From positions 351,583,034-351,647,033 of the forward strand of contig OY282558.1 of assembly GCA_958295665.1 (NCBI GenBank): a stretch of DNA of 64,000 bases, in the 5' to 3' direction. Position 1 is the stretch's first letter, and each line of letters starts with the position of its first letter. Both the position numbers and the translations under genes were made by a program. The DNA comes from Tipula vernalis. Taxonomy: Eukaryota > Arthropoda > Insecta > Diptera > Tipulidae. Of the stretch, positions 21,438 through 33,636 are shown one piece after another. A model generated the notes under the pieces. The model did no database searches, was not told the DNA's origin, and was given only the letters and a program-made list of their open reading frames with translations.

Positions 21438-24400
21438 CGCTACCTTAGAATGACAAGGTTCTAAGTAAACATTGCATAGTTTCTAGCAAATCGACGTTTA
21501 AGTTAGAAAACGCTATAACTTTTTCATTTATAGTTCAAAATTCACCATTTTTCTTAATCATCTTATAATTAAGATGTATTCAATGTGGTTGAAAAAATCA
21601 AGTGGAGCAATTAGTTTCAGAAGAGTTACAGCTGTTGATATTTTGCAGTTAGAACTTTGGCACAAAAAAAGCGATATATTTTTATGAAAGTGGTTCTAAA
21701 ATGTTTTATTATTATGTTTATTGTTCTTTATTACAAACATAACCTTCAGGGTTATCACCCAGGGTTCATATTTGCACTTCGGGCTTATCAGTAGTATACT
21801 ATCGATAAAAAATAAAACTTCAATAAAACTTTTTTCCAGCTATATATTCCATTACAACTGAAAAGCTACTTTATAAAATTCTAGATCTTGTGGAGGCATA
21901 AATTTTAGCATTTGCTTTATATCGTTTAACTTTAGCATAGATAAGATTGGTTTAGTCATTACAGTCTTAGATTTGCTTGTAAGAAAAACGGATTCTTCTT
22001 CTTCATTTTGTCTCTTACGATGGCCTCGTTCATGTAATCTTAAACTCGCAGTTTGGTACTAGATGTCTGCATGAGAAAACTTATAGTTTTCCGGAAAACA
22101 TTGCGTAAATTTTAAAGTGCTAACTTTAGTAAATTACACTACTTTGTAATTAAACAATTTGGAAGTTGCTTGGTAATCCTTAAAATACGTCCTTTTCATT
22201 TGGATGATCTTGTAGGGTTGCTTACGATTAACCAACTTTAAGAAACGAATTAGGCCTATTGGAGAGTATATTTCAGTTTCCTCATATCTTTTTCGATAGG
22301 TAAATGGACATGATCAATTTCTTGGATACAAGAATGTCCCGGTATCGAGAATTTCATAAAAAAATGTTCCATTTCCGGATTATCATTTAAGAATTCCATA
22401 ATAAAATAAGACATGCGAGAATTCCGGTTTTGAGGAATACATGAATCGCTCTATAATATTATGTTCGTCAACACATTTTCACTAACCCACATTCCAATAT
22501 TTTGTTCAACGTACTGGCAATATCATTTCCAGCTCTACCAGACAATGATTCATTCCATATTGCACAGTAAACTTGATTAGTTAATGAAAGTGTTGCTATG
22601 AGATTATATACATTTAGCTTACGCCTGTCGAAAAATGAGCTTATTTCAGCTCTAGGACACGTTACCACATTTTGTTGATCGAAGCTCAATACAGGAATAA
22701 CACCACTATTGTCCGCTTCTCTTTCTTTTCGCATGTTTTCCTTGTTTGCGGTTGTGCATGTCGTATTCATTTTTTTTGCATCGACCACTTTTGGGAACGT
22801 GAAATCCAATGATAAACTCCGTTTTAAACACTCGACGATATGCTGATTCTTTAGCAGATTTTATATTTTCTTCTTTGCATAATGTCTCGTACGATCCATA
22901 CATTTTGAAAATATTTAAACAAGATTCTAAATATTTTCGCTGCGTCGTTTGCATGCAATAGTGGGACTCCACGACCGGAAATAGGTTTACATGTTCTACG
23001 ATCTTCTTTTTAATAGCAATATCTAATATACGGCTACTTCCACTAGATTTACCTCGCTCATCTGGTTCAGCAGTATATGCTTCTGTCTTGTAAAGTTGCG
23101 CATGGTAAACCATCTTTTGCGAAATATGTAATGTTTTCAAAAAAAACTCCTTACACACGTGAACTTTTTCATTCTTGATTCTAAGGAAGTATTTAAATAA
23201 AAAATTTCTTCTGGATGGACCCGCTTCATTTTTTAGGGTTTTTCTGGCCCACAAGGCTCTCTCGATCTGTTGAAATGATGCAAATATAACACTTCTTTCA
23301 TTTTTGCTGACCATCGAGGTGCATTTAGTCGACAGTTCTTAGAGCAACTAGGAACTTCTTTGACTTTTCTGGTAGACACCAATTTTCCTCTTCTACTAGT
23401 ATAATCTTTCCCGCTTTGATACAACAATTTTCTTTCTGTAGATTTCCATCTCGATGGATTTCTGGGTCGCTTTCTCACGTTTTTCTTATTTACGATTACA
23501 TTTTCAAGGAGGTCAAGACCCACAGTTCCTGATTCATTTTCCGTAATGCTATCCTCAAAACCTGAATTTGACTACATAGTGAAGAGAGGATCATCAAACG
23601 AATCCGCACAAAAATCTTGTTCTGATTGGTCTGATATGTGTTTAGTTCCAAACTGATCTTGAATATCTCATTGAGGCTGAAGAAATTATCCGTCCGTATT
23701 ATTTGATCCAGTTTGTTTAGTGGTAGGTGGCTCACTGTCATGTGAACTTGCATTATTGTTAACTATTTCGTTTTCTGTTGATTTAAAGAATATATTTTTC
23801 CAGTTCATACAATTATAGGAGAGTTTTTAAGTGTTAAGTGTAGCAGAATCTTACCTGACTTACTGCGTTGAATTAAATAATTGCATAATGCAATAATATT
23901 CTTGGCTTGAATTTGTTGTTGGGCAAGTTTAAACATTAATTGTCCTCGACTTTCCATTATCATAATCACTTGATTATATTGAATATACTATCATAACACT
24001 ATGAGTACTATTTGATTAAATTAAATATATTTTATCACAACACTACGAGTACCTAGTATCTACGTACTATTCCCTTCAACATTCAAAACTAAACTAAACT
24101 AAAAGAGACAAATAGAGCTCTAAATGTATGTTTCATTGCACAATGTGTAAAGATAGAAAAATATGCAAAGTTATTTCTGATGACGAAATCCTATTCAAAA
24201 ATTTTTCGTTTCTTCACAATTAATTTGTGTTACAAGGTTAAAAAAATAGAGAACCTTGTGCAGTCTATGGCTGTAAAATTGTTGATATAGATAGAACTTT
24301 GTTATTTTAAAAAAACCGTTATAAATGCTCTCAAATCGCTCAATGAAGTTCCGATTTGGTAGTCAAAACGGTCATGAGTAAAACGTCGTCAATAACTCAT

Positions 24401-24445
24401 TTTTCGAAATTTTGTTAGTTAGAACCTTGTCATTCTAAGGTAGCG
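21438..24445 (-). mobile_element. 3,008-bp DNA transposon nested in Helitron 1
   Basis: Perfect 27-bp terminal inverted repeats begin CGCTACCTTAGAATGACAAG (21438-21464) and end with the reverse complement (24419-24445). AATT flanks both ends (21434-21437 and 24446-24449). Deleting the element plus one AATT rejoins the Helitron frame as EKFPK-LFNS-KTVPNKDGYP, confirming a 4-bp duplication. Because AATT is its own complement it could be mistaken for TIR sequence; the frame test resolves this. The superfamily is unassigned; 4-bp duplications are known for Sola and Chapaev types, among others. Confidence 0.9.
21852..23957 (-). pseudogene. Transposase of the nested DNA transposon, nearly full-length but broken
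   Basis: This fills most of the element, reading opposite to the Helitron. The start MESRGQLMFKLAQQQ begins at 23957. A probable 80-bp intron (23854-23775, donor TCAG|GTAAG, acceptor CAACAG|A) restores the frame into ENEIVNNNASSHDSEPP. Further blocks: KMKEVLYLHHF, SRRNFLFKYFLRIKNEKVHV, FPVVESHYCMQTTQRKYLES, then RRVFKTEFIIGFHVPKSGRC, where the family seems to have a Cys pair. SFDQQNVVTCP (about 22652-22684) and SDSCIPQNRN (22421-22450) hold likely catalytic aspartates of a DDE/D fold. GHSCIQEIDHVH follows, and the end is LEFYKVAFQL and a stop at 21852-21854. I count three in-frame stops and at least three frameshifts. The blocks resemble uncharacterised insect transposases, but I cannot name the superfamily. 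Confidence 0.75.
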
Positions 24446-24449
24446 AATT

Positions 24450-25515
24450 GTTTAACTCAAAGACAGTGCCAAACAAAGACGGATATCCACTGTACCATGG
24501 CCGAAAAAGAGTCTTTGCATTTGTGAGAGGAGTACAATGTTCACATCAATGTAGAAGTTTGCAGATCATTACGTGCCATCAAGTACATCTTTAATGGCTT
24601 CGATTACGCAAATATTTTTGTGATCAATGAGAACTTTGTCACTACGAAATTCAGAACTTCATTGATACTCGATTTATTAGTGCTCCTGAAGTAATGTGGC
24701 GCTTGTTGGAAATTCCAATGCACGATTGCTCAAATGTAGTTAAGAGACTTCCCGTTCATATTTCAAATTAACATAGAATCTGATTTAAAGCAGGAATTGA
24801 GGAAGAAGCTTTGCTGGCAGCTCAAATAGAATGAACGGAACTGGTTTGTGCTCACCAGAAGAGATGTCAATGCACGGAATTTGCTCTATATTGACATTCC
24901 ACCTCACTACGTGTACGTAAGAGGAAATTGGCAGAGACGACAGCGAGGTGGAAATAAAATTGTCGTACGTATGTATACGGTGAGTCCACGACATGAAGCA
25001 CGGTTTTATATTCGGCAACTTCTGCCACATTTCCCTGGAGTCACAAGTTTTCAAGCGATTAGAACAGTCAATGGAGCTATTTGCAACACGTTTAAGCAGA
25101 CAGCATCTCGACATGGATTCTTGGAGTCAGATGACGAATGGAGATGTTGCCTTACTGAAGCTGCAACTTATCAGATGCCAAAGCAATTGCATGGAACAGA
25201 TCAAAGACGATATGTTTCTTGATCATAGACATGTATCTTGTCAAAACGGTAAAGCTACAGCCCCAAACACTTATTTTACGTCAACATGGATTGTTTTGCG
25301 ATCGAATTGGTTTGCTAACACCAACTGTAAACGCACCAATCGACCAGGTTTTCGACCGTATTCAAGAATAAAGAGACGCTGTGGAACGAATAAAAAGCCT
25401 AATTCAGAAGCAGTTTGATGCTTTAGGCAAAATTATCAGTACTGTAGATGACGATACAATACGGCAAGGATGCTTCTATTTGAATGGTCCAGGTGGTTCC
25501 GGAAAAACGTACCTT
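24450..25515 (+). pseudogene. Helitron 1, Rep C-terminus and start of helicase
   Basis: This continues the element of 20544-21437. NKDGYPLYHGRK starts near 24474, then VQCSHQC, then AIKYIF, where the two-tyrosine region appears shortened so that one catalytic Tyr is probably lost. DTRFISAPEVMWRLLE lies near 24668-24715. LLYIDIPPHYVYVRGNWQRR opens an almost clean stretch at 24848-25222 (RMYTVSPRHEARFYIRQLLP, HGFLESDDEWRCCLTEAATY). The helicase begins with QVFDRIQ and the Walker A box GPGGSGKT at 25488-25511. Helicase sequence stops right after Walker A, so the element is truncated there. Confidence 0.9.
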
Positions 25516-25799
25516 TAAGCAAATTAAGAAAGCATGTTGTATTGGCTTTGTTTGATAAGATTTAGGCAAATTTAAATTAAATATCCTCTGTGATTTAGAG
25601 AATTTCAGTTTATCACAAAGATACTTCGGAGTTTTCGTTTTAGTCAAACTAAACATTACAAATTAACATTTTAATTTTCAAAAACCAGTTCAGGCACCAT
25701 CTGCTCACAATGATGTAAAATCGGATGCTGTATTCAAGCATTATTTTCATTCTCATTCAATTCAGTTTCAAGAAAATGTATCTAGCAGTAGAATTAAAA
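25516..25799. other. Non-coding DNA between Helitron 1 and a non-LTR relic
   Basis: No feature is recognised. The 3' end of a Helitron (hairpin followed by CTRR) was not identified here. Confidence 0.35.
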
Positions 25800-26815
25800 G
25801 CAACGTTTAACTTGTTTAAGGACTTTTTGGAATATTACGAATATATTGAAGAATAATACGAAAGTAAAAGTCTCATAAGACTACGAATGATATCACATTT
25901 TACATCACTTACAATAAATTTTGCCGTGCTCCACAGTTTACTTAAGATACCAAAAATGTAACCATACAGCTTATTGGAATGGCACTGCAATTTTATTTAG
26001 CATCTAGGATTATGATCAACCCCAAACTTCTGATTTCGTTCTCAATTACAAAAAAATGATTGGTAAATTCAGACGTTTTTTAAGTAAGAATTACGTACGT
26101 ATGGCTTGTGATTTTGCTGGATTTATTTGAAGTCTGTGCAAATTAGATCAGTCTAATACATTAAATAGATTATTAATCTTAGGATCAACAGAATCAATAT
26201 CCCAGAAAGGAAATTTGCAAATCACTCACGAAAAGATGACAGTAAACTTTTCCGATTGGTTCCAGTTGATAAAATAAATCCCTAAGGAAAGTTACCTGAG
26301 GAAAGAGAACCAGAACTCCAACTTTACCGTCTTCGACCATAAAATACAGATTGTAGTTTATCTAGTAAATTATGTATATCAATAAAAGCACTGATGTAAG
26401 CGTGAATGATTCTTTCAAAAACCTTATGGTAATATGCTGATAAGACGAAAATCAGTTACTGTAGATGGGTTCGGCAATTTTGGAATAGGCGTAATTGACA
26501 CAATTTTCCACGCATTAGGAAAAATCGATTTAGTAAGACCAGTATTTACGTTAAGTGAGTTAGTAAAACCGGAAGCAGAATTTGAACGAGGTTAAGTGGT
26601 ATGCCATCAACTCCAGTCGAATTCGATTTGATTTTATCCAAATGAAAGCGTACTTTTCCAGCAGAGACAATATTAAAATAAAAAGGATCATCATCAGCAG
26701 CATAATGATGAATTGTATTCATAACAAAATTTATTTCATTAGGGTTGAATACCGAACCGAAGGCGATCATTAAAACTGGCATTTGGTAGCTTTAGAAATT
26801 TCGCGTTTCTTTTCA
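25800..26815 (-). pseudogene. Non-LTR retrotransposon RT relic, antisense
   Basis: Read on the minus strand from about 26815: KVRFHLDKIKSNSTGVDGIP (26675-26610), FPNAWKIVSITPIPKLPNPS, DFRPISILPYLSKVFERII ending near 26390, a degraded SDLQISFLG in place of the ADDLQLY block, DIDSVDPKINNLFNVLD, SNLHRLQINPAKSQAIR near 26110, and finally SNKLYGYIFGILSKLWSTAK and DVKCDIIRSL near 25900-25850. Motif order is that of a Jockey-type RT. Many stops and frameshifts are present. It differs from the copies at 1-1884 and 44940-48570. Confidence 0.82.
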
Positions 26816-27479
26816 TCGTAGGAAAAAAAAATATTAAAACGGTTCTACGGTTAAGTACTGTTCCTTTGTTTACTTTTTCTTGGTATTTGTTACTTTGGGT
26901 CCATTTTTGTTTCTTCTCGTTTAAGATTTCCTATGTAAAGGAACAAATATCAAAAAAATCTTACCGAAGTACCGAATCTTACCGTTAAATCTTTCCGGAT
27001 TAAGTAACAGGAAATTACGGTGTTATTTCCAGACGACATCTCGACAAAGTATTTGATTTTTTCCAAACGCCTTCAGCATCACCCAGCAGCATAACAAAAC
27101 CAAGCATTTTAAATTAAATGAAGCGAGGGAGACAATACAATTAACTATCACACAATGTCAACAAAATGGCATCGAAAACAGCAAAATTTCTCAACTTTGT
27201 ATTATAAAGAAATTATCCCGCCCATGCGATTGGAGGAGCATCTTCTTAGCCATTCATATCAAGTAAATTGGAAGTATCGTCATCACCATTGGAACAATTA
27301 ACTGTACGCGAAATATTGTGGAACAACTGTAGAAGTTTACAGTGACGCTAAACCCTCGCAACTAGTTCTAAGTAGTACCAAATACTTCAATTTAGTCGAA
27401 TGGATGTATGATAATTATATAAAGTGCCTTCTTCCATACAAATTAATTTGTATGGAAGTTGCAATATTTTAAATAGACA

Positions 27480-28104
27480 AAAAAACGCAAACTCGCAAAC
27501 GTATCGAAATTTATTCAATGTACCACATCTTGAAAGTATTAATTGGCAGGATGAGATTGCTGCAGGCTGCAGCCAACATCAATGCAAATATTGAAAATTT
27601 TTATGAGTTTTGTGCTTTTCAAAATCTAGGCTTAACGAAAAGTAATAAAAGCTAATTCCGAATACCTAAAATGGTGTTAAACAACCATCAAGTACTTTGA
27701 TGGTAACAGCTTAAGAGATTCCCAATCTGTTTGTGCTAAGTTACTTAGTGCAGGAAGGTTCTCCGCTAAATGGAAAATCTCTTTAAATTAGGAAAAACAA
27801 GTGATGTTTCTTATAGAAGGAGTATTGCGACGATATCAATAATGCCAAGGCTATTCGAAATACGAGTTTGTTGCCTCGTAGTTGCGTTAATATCGATTTA
27901 TACCTGGCAAATTTACCACAAGAAATTTATTGCATAGTAGCGTTGTCAATGCCAATGAACAACAAGAGTATATACACCATACAGACACCAGAGAAGCTTT
28001 TCATCCAATCAACCACTTCAAAACATTACAATGATAGATTACAATTTATAGAAGTGGGAGCAAAGAGGTTAAATTCGAAGGTTTTTAACGGATTCCGCTT
28101 TTAA
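27480..28104 (+). pseudogene. Strongly degraded non-LTR relic
   Basis: Recognisable pieces are LESINWQDEIAAG and NINANIENFYEFCAF near 27525-27620 (the endonuclease-RT linker), then GRFSAKWKISL and TSDVSYRRSIATISIMPRLFE at 27745-27862 (RT fingers). The open frame 27868-28104 follows but I could not place it. The part between linker and fingers is mostly deleted. Confidence 0.6.
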
Positions 28105-30684
28105 GATAAGCGACAACTACAAAACCAAATATATTTCTATTTTATAATTTGTTTACTAATTATTTTTAGTATAAATTAGAGCCAATATATATCGAAATTT
28201 GATAAAACAATAATTATATCTGTCCATCATTTTTACCAAAACATATAAAACTCATTTGAAAATTTACCCTGCCGCTCGACCCACACCAATTATATATAAA
28301 TTGTTTAATAAAGCTACAATTAAATGTTAAATACAATAAAAATATCGTAAAAAAAATTTCAAAATTGAATATTTATTTTGTAATTAAATAAAAATAATAA
28401 TTCACTCGTACATTATTGACAGTTATTGATTAATTACTATTATTATGATAGAATTTTTTTTATTGGAAAATTATGAAATTGAATTCCATTGTAATTTTAA
28501 ATAACTAATGAATACACATAGCTGAATAATGTAAGTATTATTATCTACCTACTCCTATATAAGTCATGTAGTAAAGTTTATTATTTCCTAAATAAATTCT
28601 AATTTATAAAAACAAATAATTTTTTTGTTTGTCAAGATGTTGGTATTTTATATTGTTTTTGTGACATTTTATTGAGAGGGATATTTATACAAGGTGTTAC
28701 CTCAATTATAATTGATGAAAAATCAAATAAGTACAATTTTTGGTGATGCTATGATTCATCTCGGTTGTATACACGAGTAGAGGTGTGGTAGTGTTATGGT
28801 TATATACATTTTAATTGAAATGACAGGTTTCACGTTTAAGAATTATATAATTAAATGTAATATAAACTTTAATTAAAAATTTACCAAATTAACCAAATTA
28901 ATGTTGTAACAAACTGTCTGGGCGCAATCAACACATTTTTTCTATATAAAACCAACCCAATTAAAACTAATACTAAAAATGTACAAAACAAAATTCAAAA
29001 TAATCTAATTTGTTTTTTTCTATTTCGTTTTAATATTAACTTATAAAATGTTTTCTCAAAAATACACAATATTGGAATATAAAAGACAAAAAAAAAAAAA
29101 GTTTAGTCTGCAATTCCTCCATCTCACTACTAGTTTCCCAAAAAATAATTATTTATAAAAAAAAAAAAAAAAAAAATAACAAGTTAAACATTTGTGTAAT
29201 GAAATTTAAATTTAATTTTCCTAACAATTATTTGTGTCTATAGTATTTCCAAAAAAAAAAAAAAAAAAATGTTAATTAAAAATTTAATTTATTTATTAAC
29301 AATATATTCTCCATAACTTTATTTTCTATTTACGAGTATTTTGTTACAAACTTGTGGTAGGAACTTAACAACATACACACACAGACACATACACACACAC
29401 ACAAAAAAAAAATGTTGAGTTATGTAGAAGGCATTCATGTACATTATTTATGTACGAGTAGGTCAATCTAATTTTGTTGTGTCTGGTATCAATATTATTT
29501 ATAGCAGTACAAAAGGAGGAAATTTGTAACCAAACCTTAATTTTATTTACTAATTATGAATTTTTTCGATACTAAAGGTATAGATACGTATTTTGCTTGT
29601 TACCACAGCTAATGGAATATTGTCGATTTAAATAAAATCAATTTTATGTTTTAGAGATATTTCAAAGTTTTTTATTTTTTATTTTTTATTTAATTTGAAT
29701 TACGAGTAGCTCTTGTAAGATTTAATTAGTAATGTAATTTAAGTTGTTCTTTCAAAACAACCGTCTGCAAGTGTTTTAGATATAATTAACTAATTGGTTT
29801 CGAACAAATATAATATAGAAGAAGAAGCAATTGTGATGATGGGATATGAAATTGGTGCAAAGGTGAATATCAAAATAATTAGATTCAAAGAAATTTGGAT
29901 GGTTTAAAAATTGGCTAAACTTAAAAAATCTCTTAGCCAGATTATCTTCAAATATTGCGCAACGCCAAACATTTTGAATGTTCTGATAAACACGAAATAC
30001 GAAATTAAATCAAATATTTGAAATCTTTCGTAAAATAATTTACAAATTTTAATATTCGAAACTACATACAACATTTTAAATACAATACCTTAAAAGCTTC
30101 CAAAAATATTTTGTAATTTTAGAAAACATTTGCAAAACAAAAAAAAAATTAAGCTGTCTATAAAACATTTTTTTCTACCAAATTATTGTACCTCAAAAGT
30201 CGTTAAATTTGAAAAATTTTGATGATACTACAACTAATTTTTTATTTGATTATTAAATTAAAGTTTAAATTTCTTAAAACCCCTATCGTTAAAATTTTTA
30301 ATTTAAATTCAAATAATGAGTTTAACAGATCTCAATTTTAATTTCGCAAATTCTTAAGATTCTTCATATTCTTAATTTTTGAAAATATTAAACTTTTTGA
30401 AATTGATTTAAATTCTGAAAAGTAGGAGCCTTTAATTTTATTGAAATTTCTAAAATCCTTGAAATTCCTAATCTCATTTTTAACTATTTAATTTCATGAA
30501 ATTCTTGAAAATCTTAAAATTGTATTTTCTTGAATATTGCGGAATTCAGTAAACTTAATTTTTTAATTTTTTGAATGAAGATTTTACTAATTTGTACTAC
30601 TAAATAAAAATGAATGCAGTAGCTAATCAAACGCATACATTCAGGGGTATTTCATTTAAACTTTGATATAACAGAAGAACAACA
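28105..30684. other. Very AT-rich non-coding DNA with microsatellites
   Basis: Long A runs lie near 29090, 29156-29177 and 29252-29269. A CA-rich microsatellite (ACACACACAC) is near 29375-29403. From 30000 to 30560 the DNA is cryptically simple (AAATTTCTTAAAA, TTCTTGAAAATC). There is no coding evidence. Confidence 0.5.
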
Positions 30685-31215
30685 AAACATTAAACTAAAG
30701 TTTGCCCGGTAGGCTGATGCCTGATCTCATTTTAATTTATCGTTAGTCAATGGGTTCAACATTATTTGCGGAAATGTTTAGAAAATTCTCTTCGATTTTA
30801 CCACCCCTGGGATACTTGAAGTGTAAATTACTAACTTTAGTGGAATATCATATATATTGCAGAAAACATTAAATTAAATTTTGCCAGTTAGGCATTAATC
30901 TCATTATGATTTACATACCGTTAGTCAATGGGTTCAAACATTAGTTGTGGAAATTTTTAGAAAACTCTCTTGGATTGGCGACCCTAAGATATATGAAGTG
31001 AAAATTTCCCCTTTAGTTGAATTTCTTGCCAGTTAGGCATCAATCTCAATTTGATTTAGTCAATGGGTTCAATGGGTTCTTCAATGGGTTCAATATATTT
31101 GTGGAAATTTTAGAAAATTCTCTTGGATTTTACAACTCCTGGGATATTTAAAGTTAAAATTACTAACTTTAAATTAAATTTTGCTAGTTAGGCAAATCAA
31201 TCTCATTATGATTTA
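30685..31215 (+). repeat. Tandem array of 150-180-bp units, about 3.3 copies
   Basis: The unit is marked by AACATTAAATTAAATTTTGC, AGTTAGGCATCAATCTCATT, GTTAGTCAATGGGTTCAACA and TAGAAAATTCTCTTGGATTT. Copies start near 30685, 30866, 31017 and 31169. A minisatellite of CAATGGGTT(CAAT) lies inside at 31060-31093. There is no open frame. Confidence 0.85.
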
Positions 31216-33636
31216 TCGTTAGTTCCCCTCAATTTCATTATTTGAGTAACTACATATTTGTGATTAGTTTTAGATTAGTGAAATGTTCATAGGCCAGTGA
31301 AATTTTGAAAATTACGTCATTTATACGATTTATTTAATTCGAACACTTAAACCTAAAAATCTTTTGTGAATGAATGGGTACGCCGTAGCTTAGATAGAAT
31401 AAGAACCAGCAAATGAGCTCAACTTAACTGACGTAATTTTTTTGTTGTTTTTAAAACTTTGAGAAATAAAAAATGCTGAAAATATTGAAAACCCCAAAAA
31501 TACCTAAAAGCCAATCATCCTTTTTCTGTCTACTATGTAACTGTAAAATTTTTAAAAATTCAAGAAATTTAAGAAAGACTGGAAAGTTTTATCTTCCCCA
31601 AAAAATCTTTCAAATTTAACAAAATATCGGAATATACCAGAAAAGTACAAACTGTTTTGCAACATTCTGAAGTTTTTTTGAGAGCAATTCAGAATTTTTA
31701 TTAATCTCGAACTTTCAATTGGCGAAAATTTCTAATTTAATATTCTCTGATCAATTTTGAAGTTTCATGAAAATCTGAATGCTTAAGTAAAAGTTTTTAA
31801 ATTTTATGAAAACTAACTTAGAAAATGTAACCAAAAAATTATTGAATTATTTAAAGAGTTAATACTTACCAATGTTTTTATTTTTATTTGCCTAGCTAGT
31901 AATTATTATTTTGACCATTTAATTCTGACTTACGAAAGGATTGCAACTATTGCGCCTTAAATGAAATACACATTCTAGAAACAAAGTTATTTCCAAAAGA
32001 ACGCCGAAGATGCTTAAGAATAATTTGATAGCAAAATCAATCCTAATGTTGTAAGATCCGACGAATTATTTTAATAAATTTCGGGTATTCCTGATGGGTA
32101 AATCTTTCAAGATCGTAGTACGTTTGAAGATTCGCTGTGAAAAAAAACATTAATACATAGAAATTGTCCAAGAATCTTATTTTATTTTATTGAATGTCGA
32201 GCAGTTGTAAGTGACACGCCGAGAATCACATTCATATAGTCCTGTGTCGGTAATGACAATTGAATATAAGTTAGGGTAAGTGGCCCACTTACCAGGGCAT
32301 AGTTGGGGGTGACAAACGTTACCAAGCAATTGTTATTAATCTAGAAAAAAGTCCATATGGAATTTCTCAATAAAGACGGATGGGTTTACAACAAACGTTG
32401 CTTGTGACACAGGAGGCAATGCGACGTGAACTCATTGGCACTGTACGTGTGAATGGTTACTTTGGTGCTATGAAGATAATGGATTTTAATAATAAAAAAT
32501 GGATAATCTATTCCCAGATTAGCTGTATTCCCAATAAATGTTGTTGCACGATGTCGCTGGAAATACTGGATCAGTAGCTGTTAAAAAATTAAATTGGATT
32601 TAAACCAAAAAATGTTTAATTTTTAAGTTAGGCTCTAGCCCTTTCTTCCAACCTACCCTCATAGTACAGAATTTGAGAGATTAGCAGTAATATTAAATGC
32701 ACTGAAGATATTTCGTTTCCATCGTTAAAAAATTGAATTTTTAGGATTCAAGATTTTAATGGAGAAATAATAAATTTAGTTTAAATTTTATTGAGCCGAC
32801 AGTTTATCGTTGATCGTCAATTTTTCGGAAAATGGAGACAAAAAAGAAGATTTATTTTCAAAAAAGTCATTCGTATTAAAAAAAAGTTTAAAATTTTACT
32901 GAACATTTCTGTTTCAATCAATAAATAATTGTCAGATAATAAAAGAAGAAAACAACTAATAAAACAAAAGAGGTCCAAATTGTTAATCCCTACATTTTTG
33001 GCTTAAGTTGTTAAAAAAACGAATAGTTTGATAAAATTTTACTTTTTGTGTCTTAAGTATTCCGATTGGAAATAAAAATTTAACCGTATATGAAAGCACG
33101 GTATTTGAGATAAATGTCTCCTAATTCTAAGCTCTGAATTTTTGATTTAATTTTAATAGTGTCGTCGAATGTAGAGAGCAGTAAAAATAAAAAAAATCAT
33201 CCGATCGGTTCCGATGGTAAATCATCCGATCGGTTTTCCTGCAATCGTATTTAAGTAATCACTTGAAGTTTTTGTGTTTGTGGAAGCGGATGTATTGTAG
33301 GTCGAAAGGTATATTCTTTAGAATTTACCTTTTTTTATGTTTATGTTTCAGTGTTTGTTAGTTTTAAAGGAAAGTGTAATTTATCTAATTCATTTGTAGT
33401 TAGTCGGATATTTTACTATAATATAATGTAATTCCAAGTTAGAATGCATGCCCCAAAAAGAGGACAATTCTGTTCAAGTGTCATGTTCCATTTATGGGAC
33501 ATTAAAAATTTTGTGCCGTTTATAGGACAATTCCACTAATATATTTTGTTTACTAGTGTTTTAGATCAAAGGGAAACTGGAAAAAAGCTTTGAAAAGAAA
33601 AAAAATTGTTGTTTTTGTAAGTACAGCAACCATATA
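31216..33636. other. AT-rich non-coding DNA
   Basis: A short direct repeat, AATCATCCGATCGGTT, occurs twice at 33196-33235. A 65-codon open frame at 32380-32577 (MGLQQTLLVTQEAMRREL) sits in less AT-rich DNA but matches nothing I know, and I do not call it a gene. CCCCAAAAAGAGGACAATTC at 33451 could be a piggyBac-like terminus, without a flanking TTAA. Confidence 0.4.

Noticed and set aside
24785..25114. 109-codon minus-strand open frame
   Set aside because: Antisense to a well-matched Helitron block with recognisable residues on the plus strand.
25692..25710. Minus-strand EQMV-like match considered as the complexin N-terminal exon
   Set aside because: The surrounding residues do not match the AAFIAKQMVGNQLS pattern.
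32380..32577. 65-codon open frame in less AT-rich DNA
   Set aside because: No recognisable motif, splice context or neighbouring homology; length is within chance expectation.
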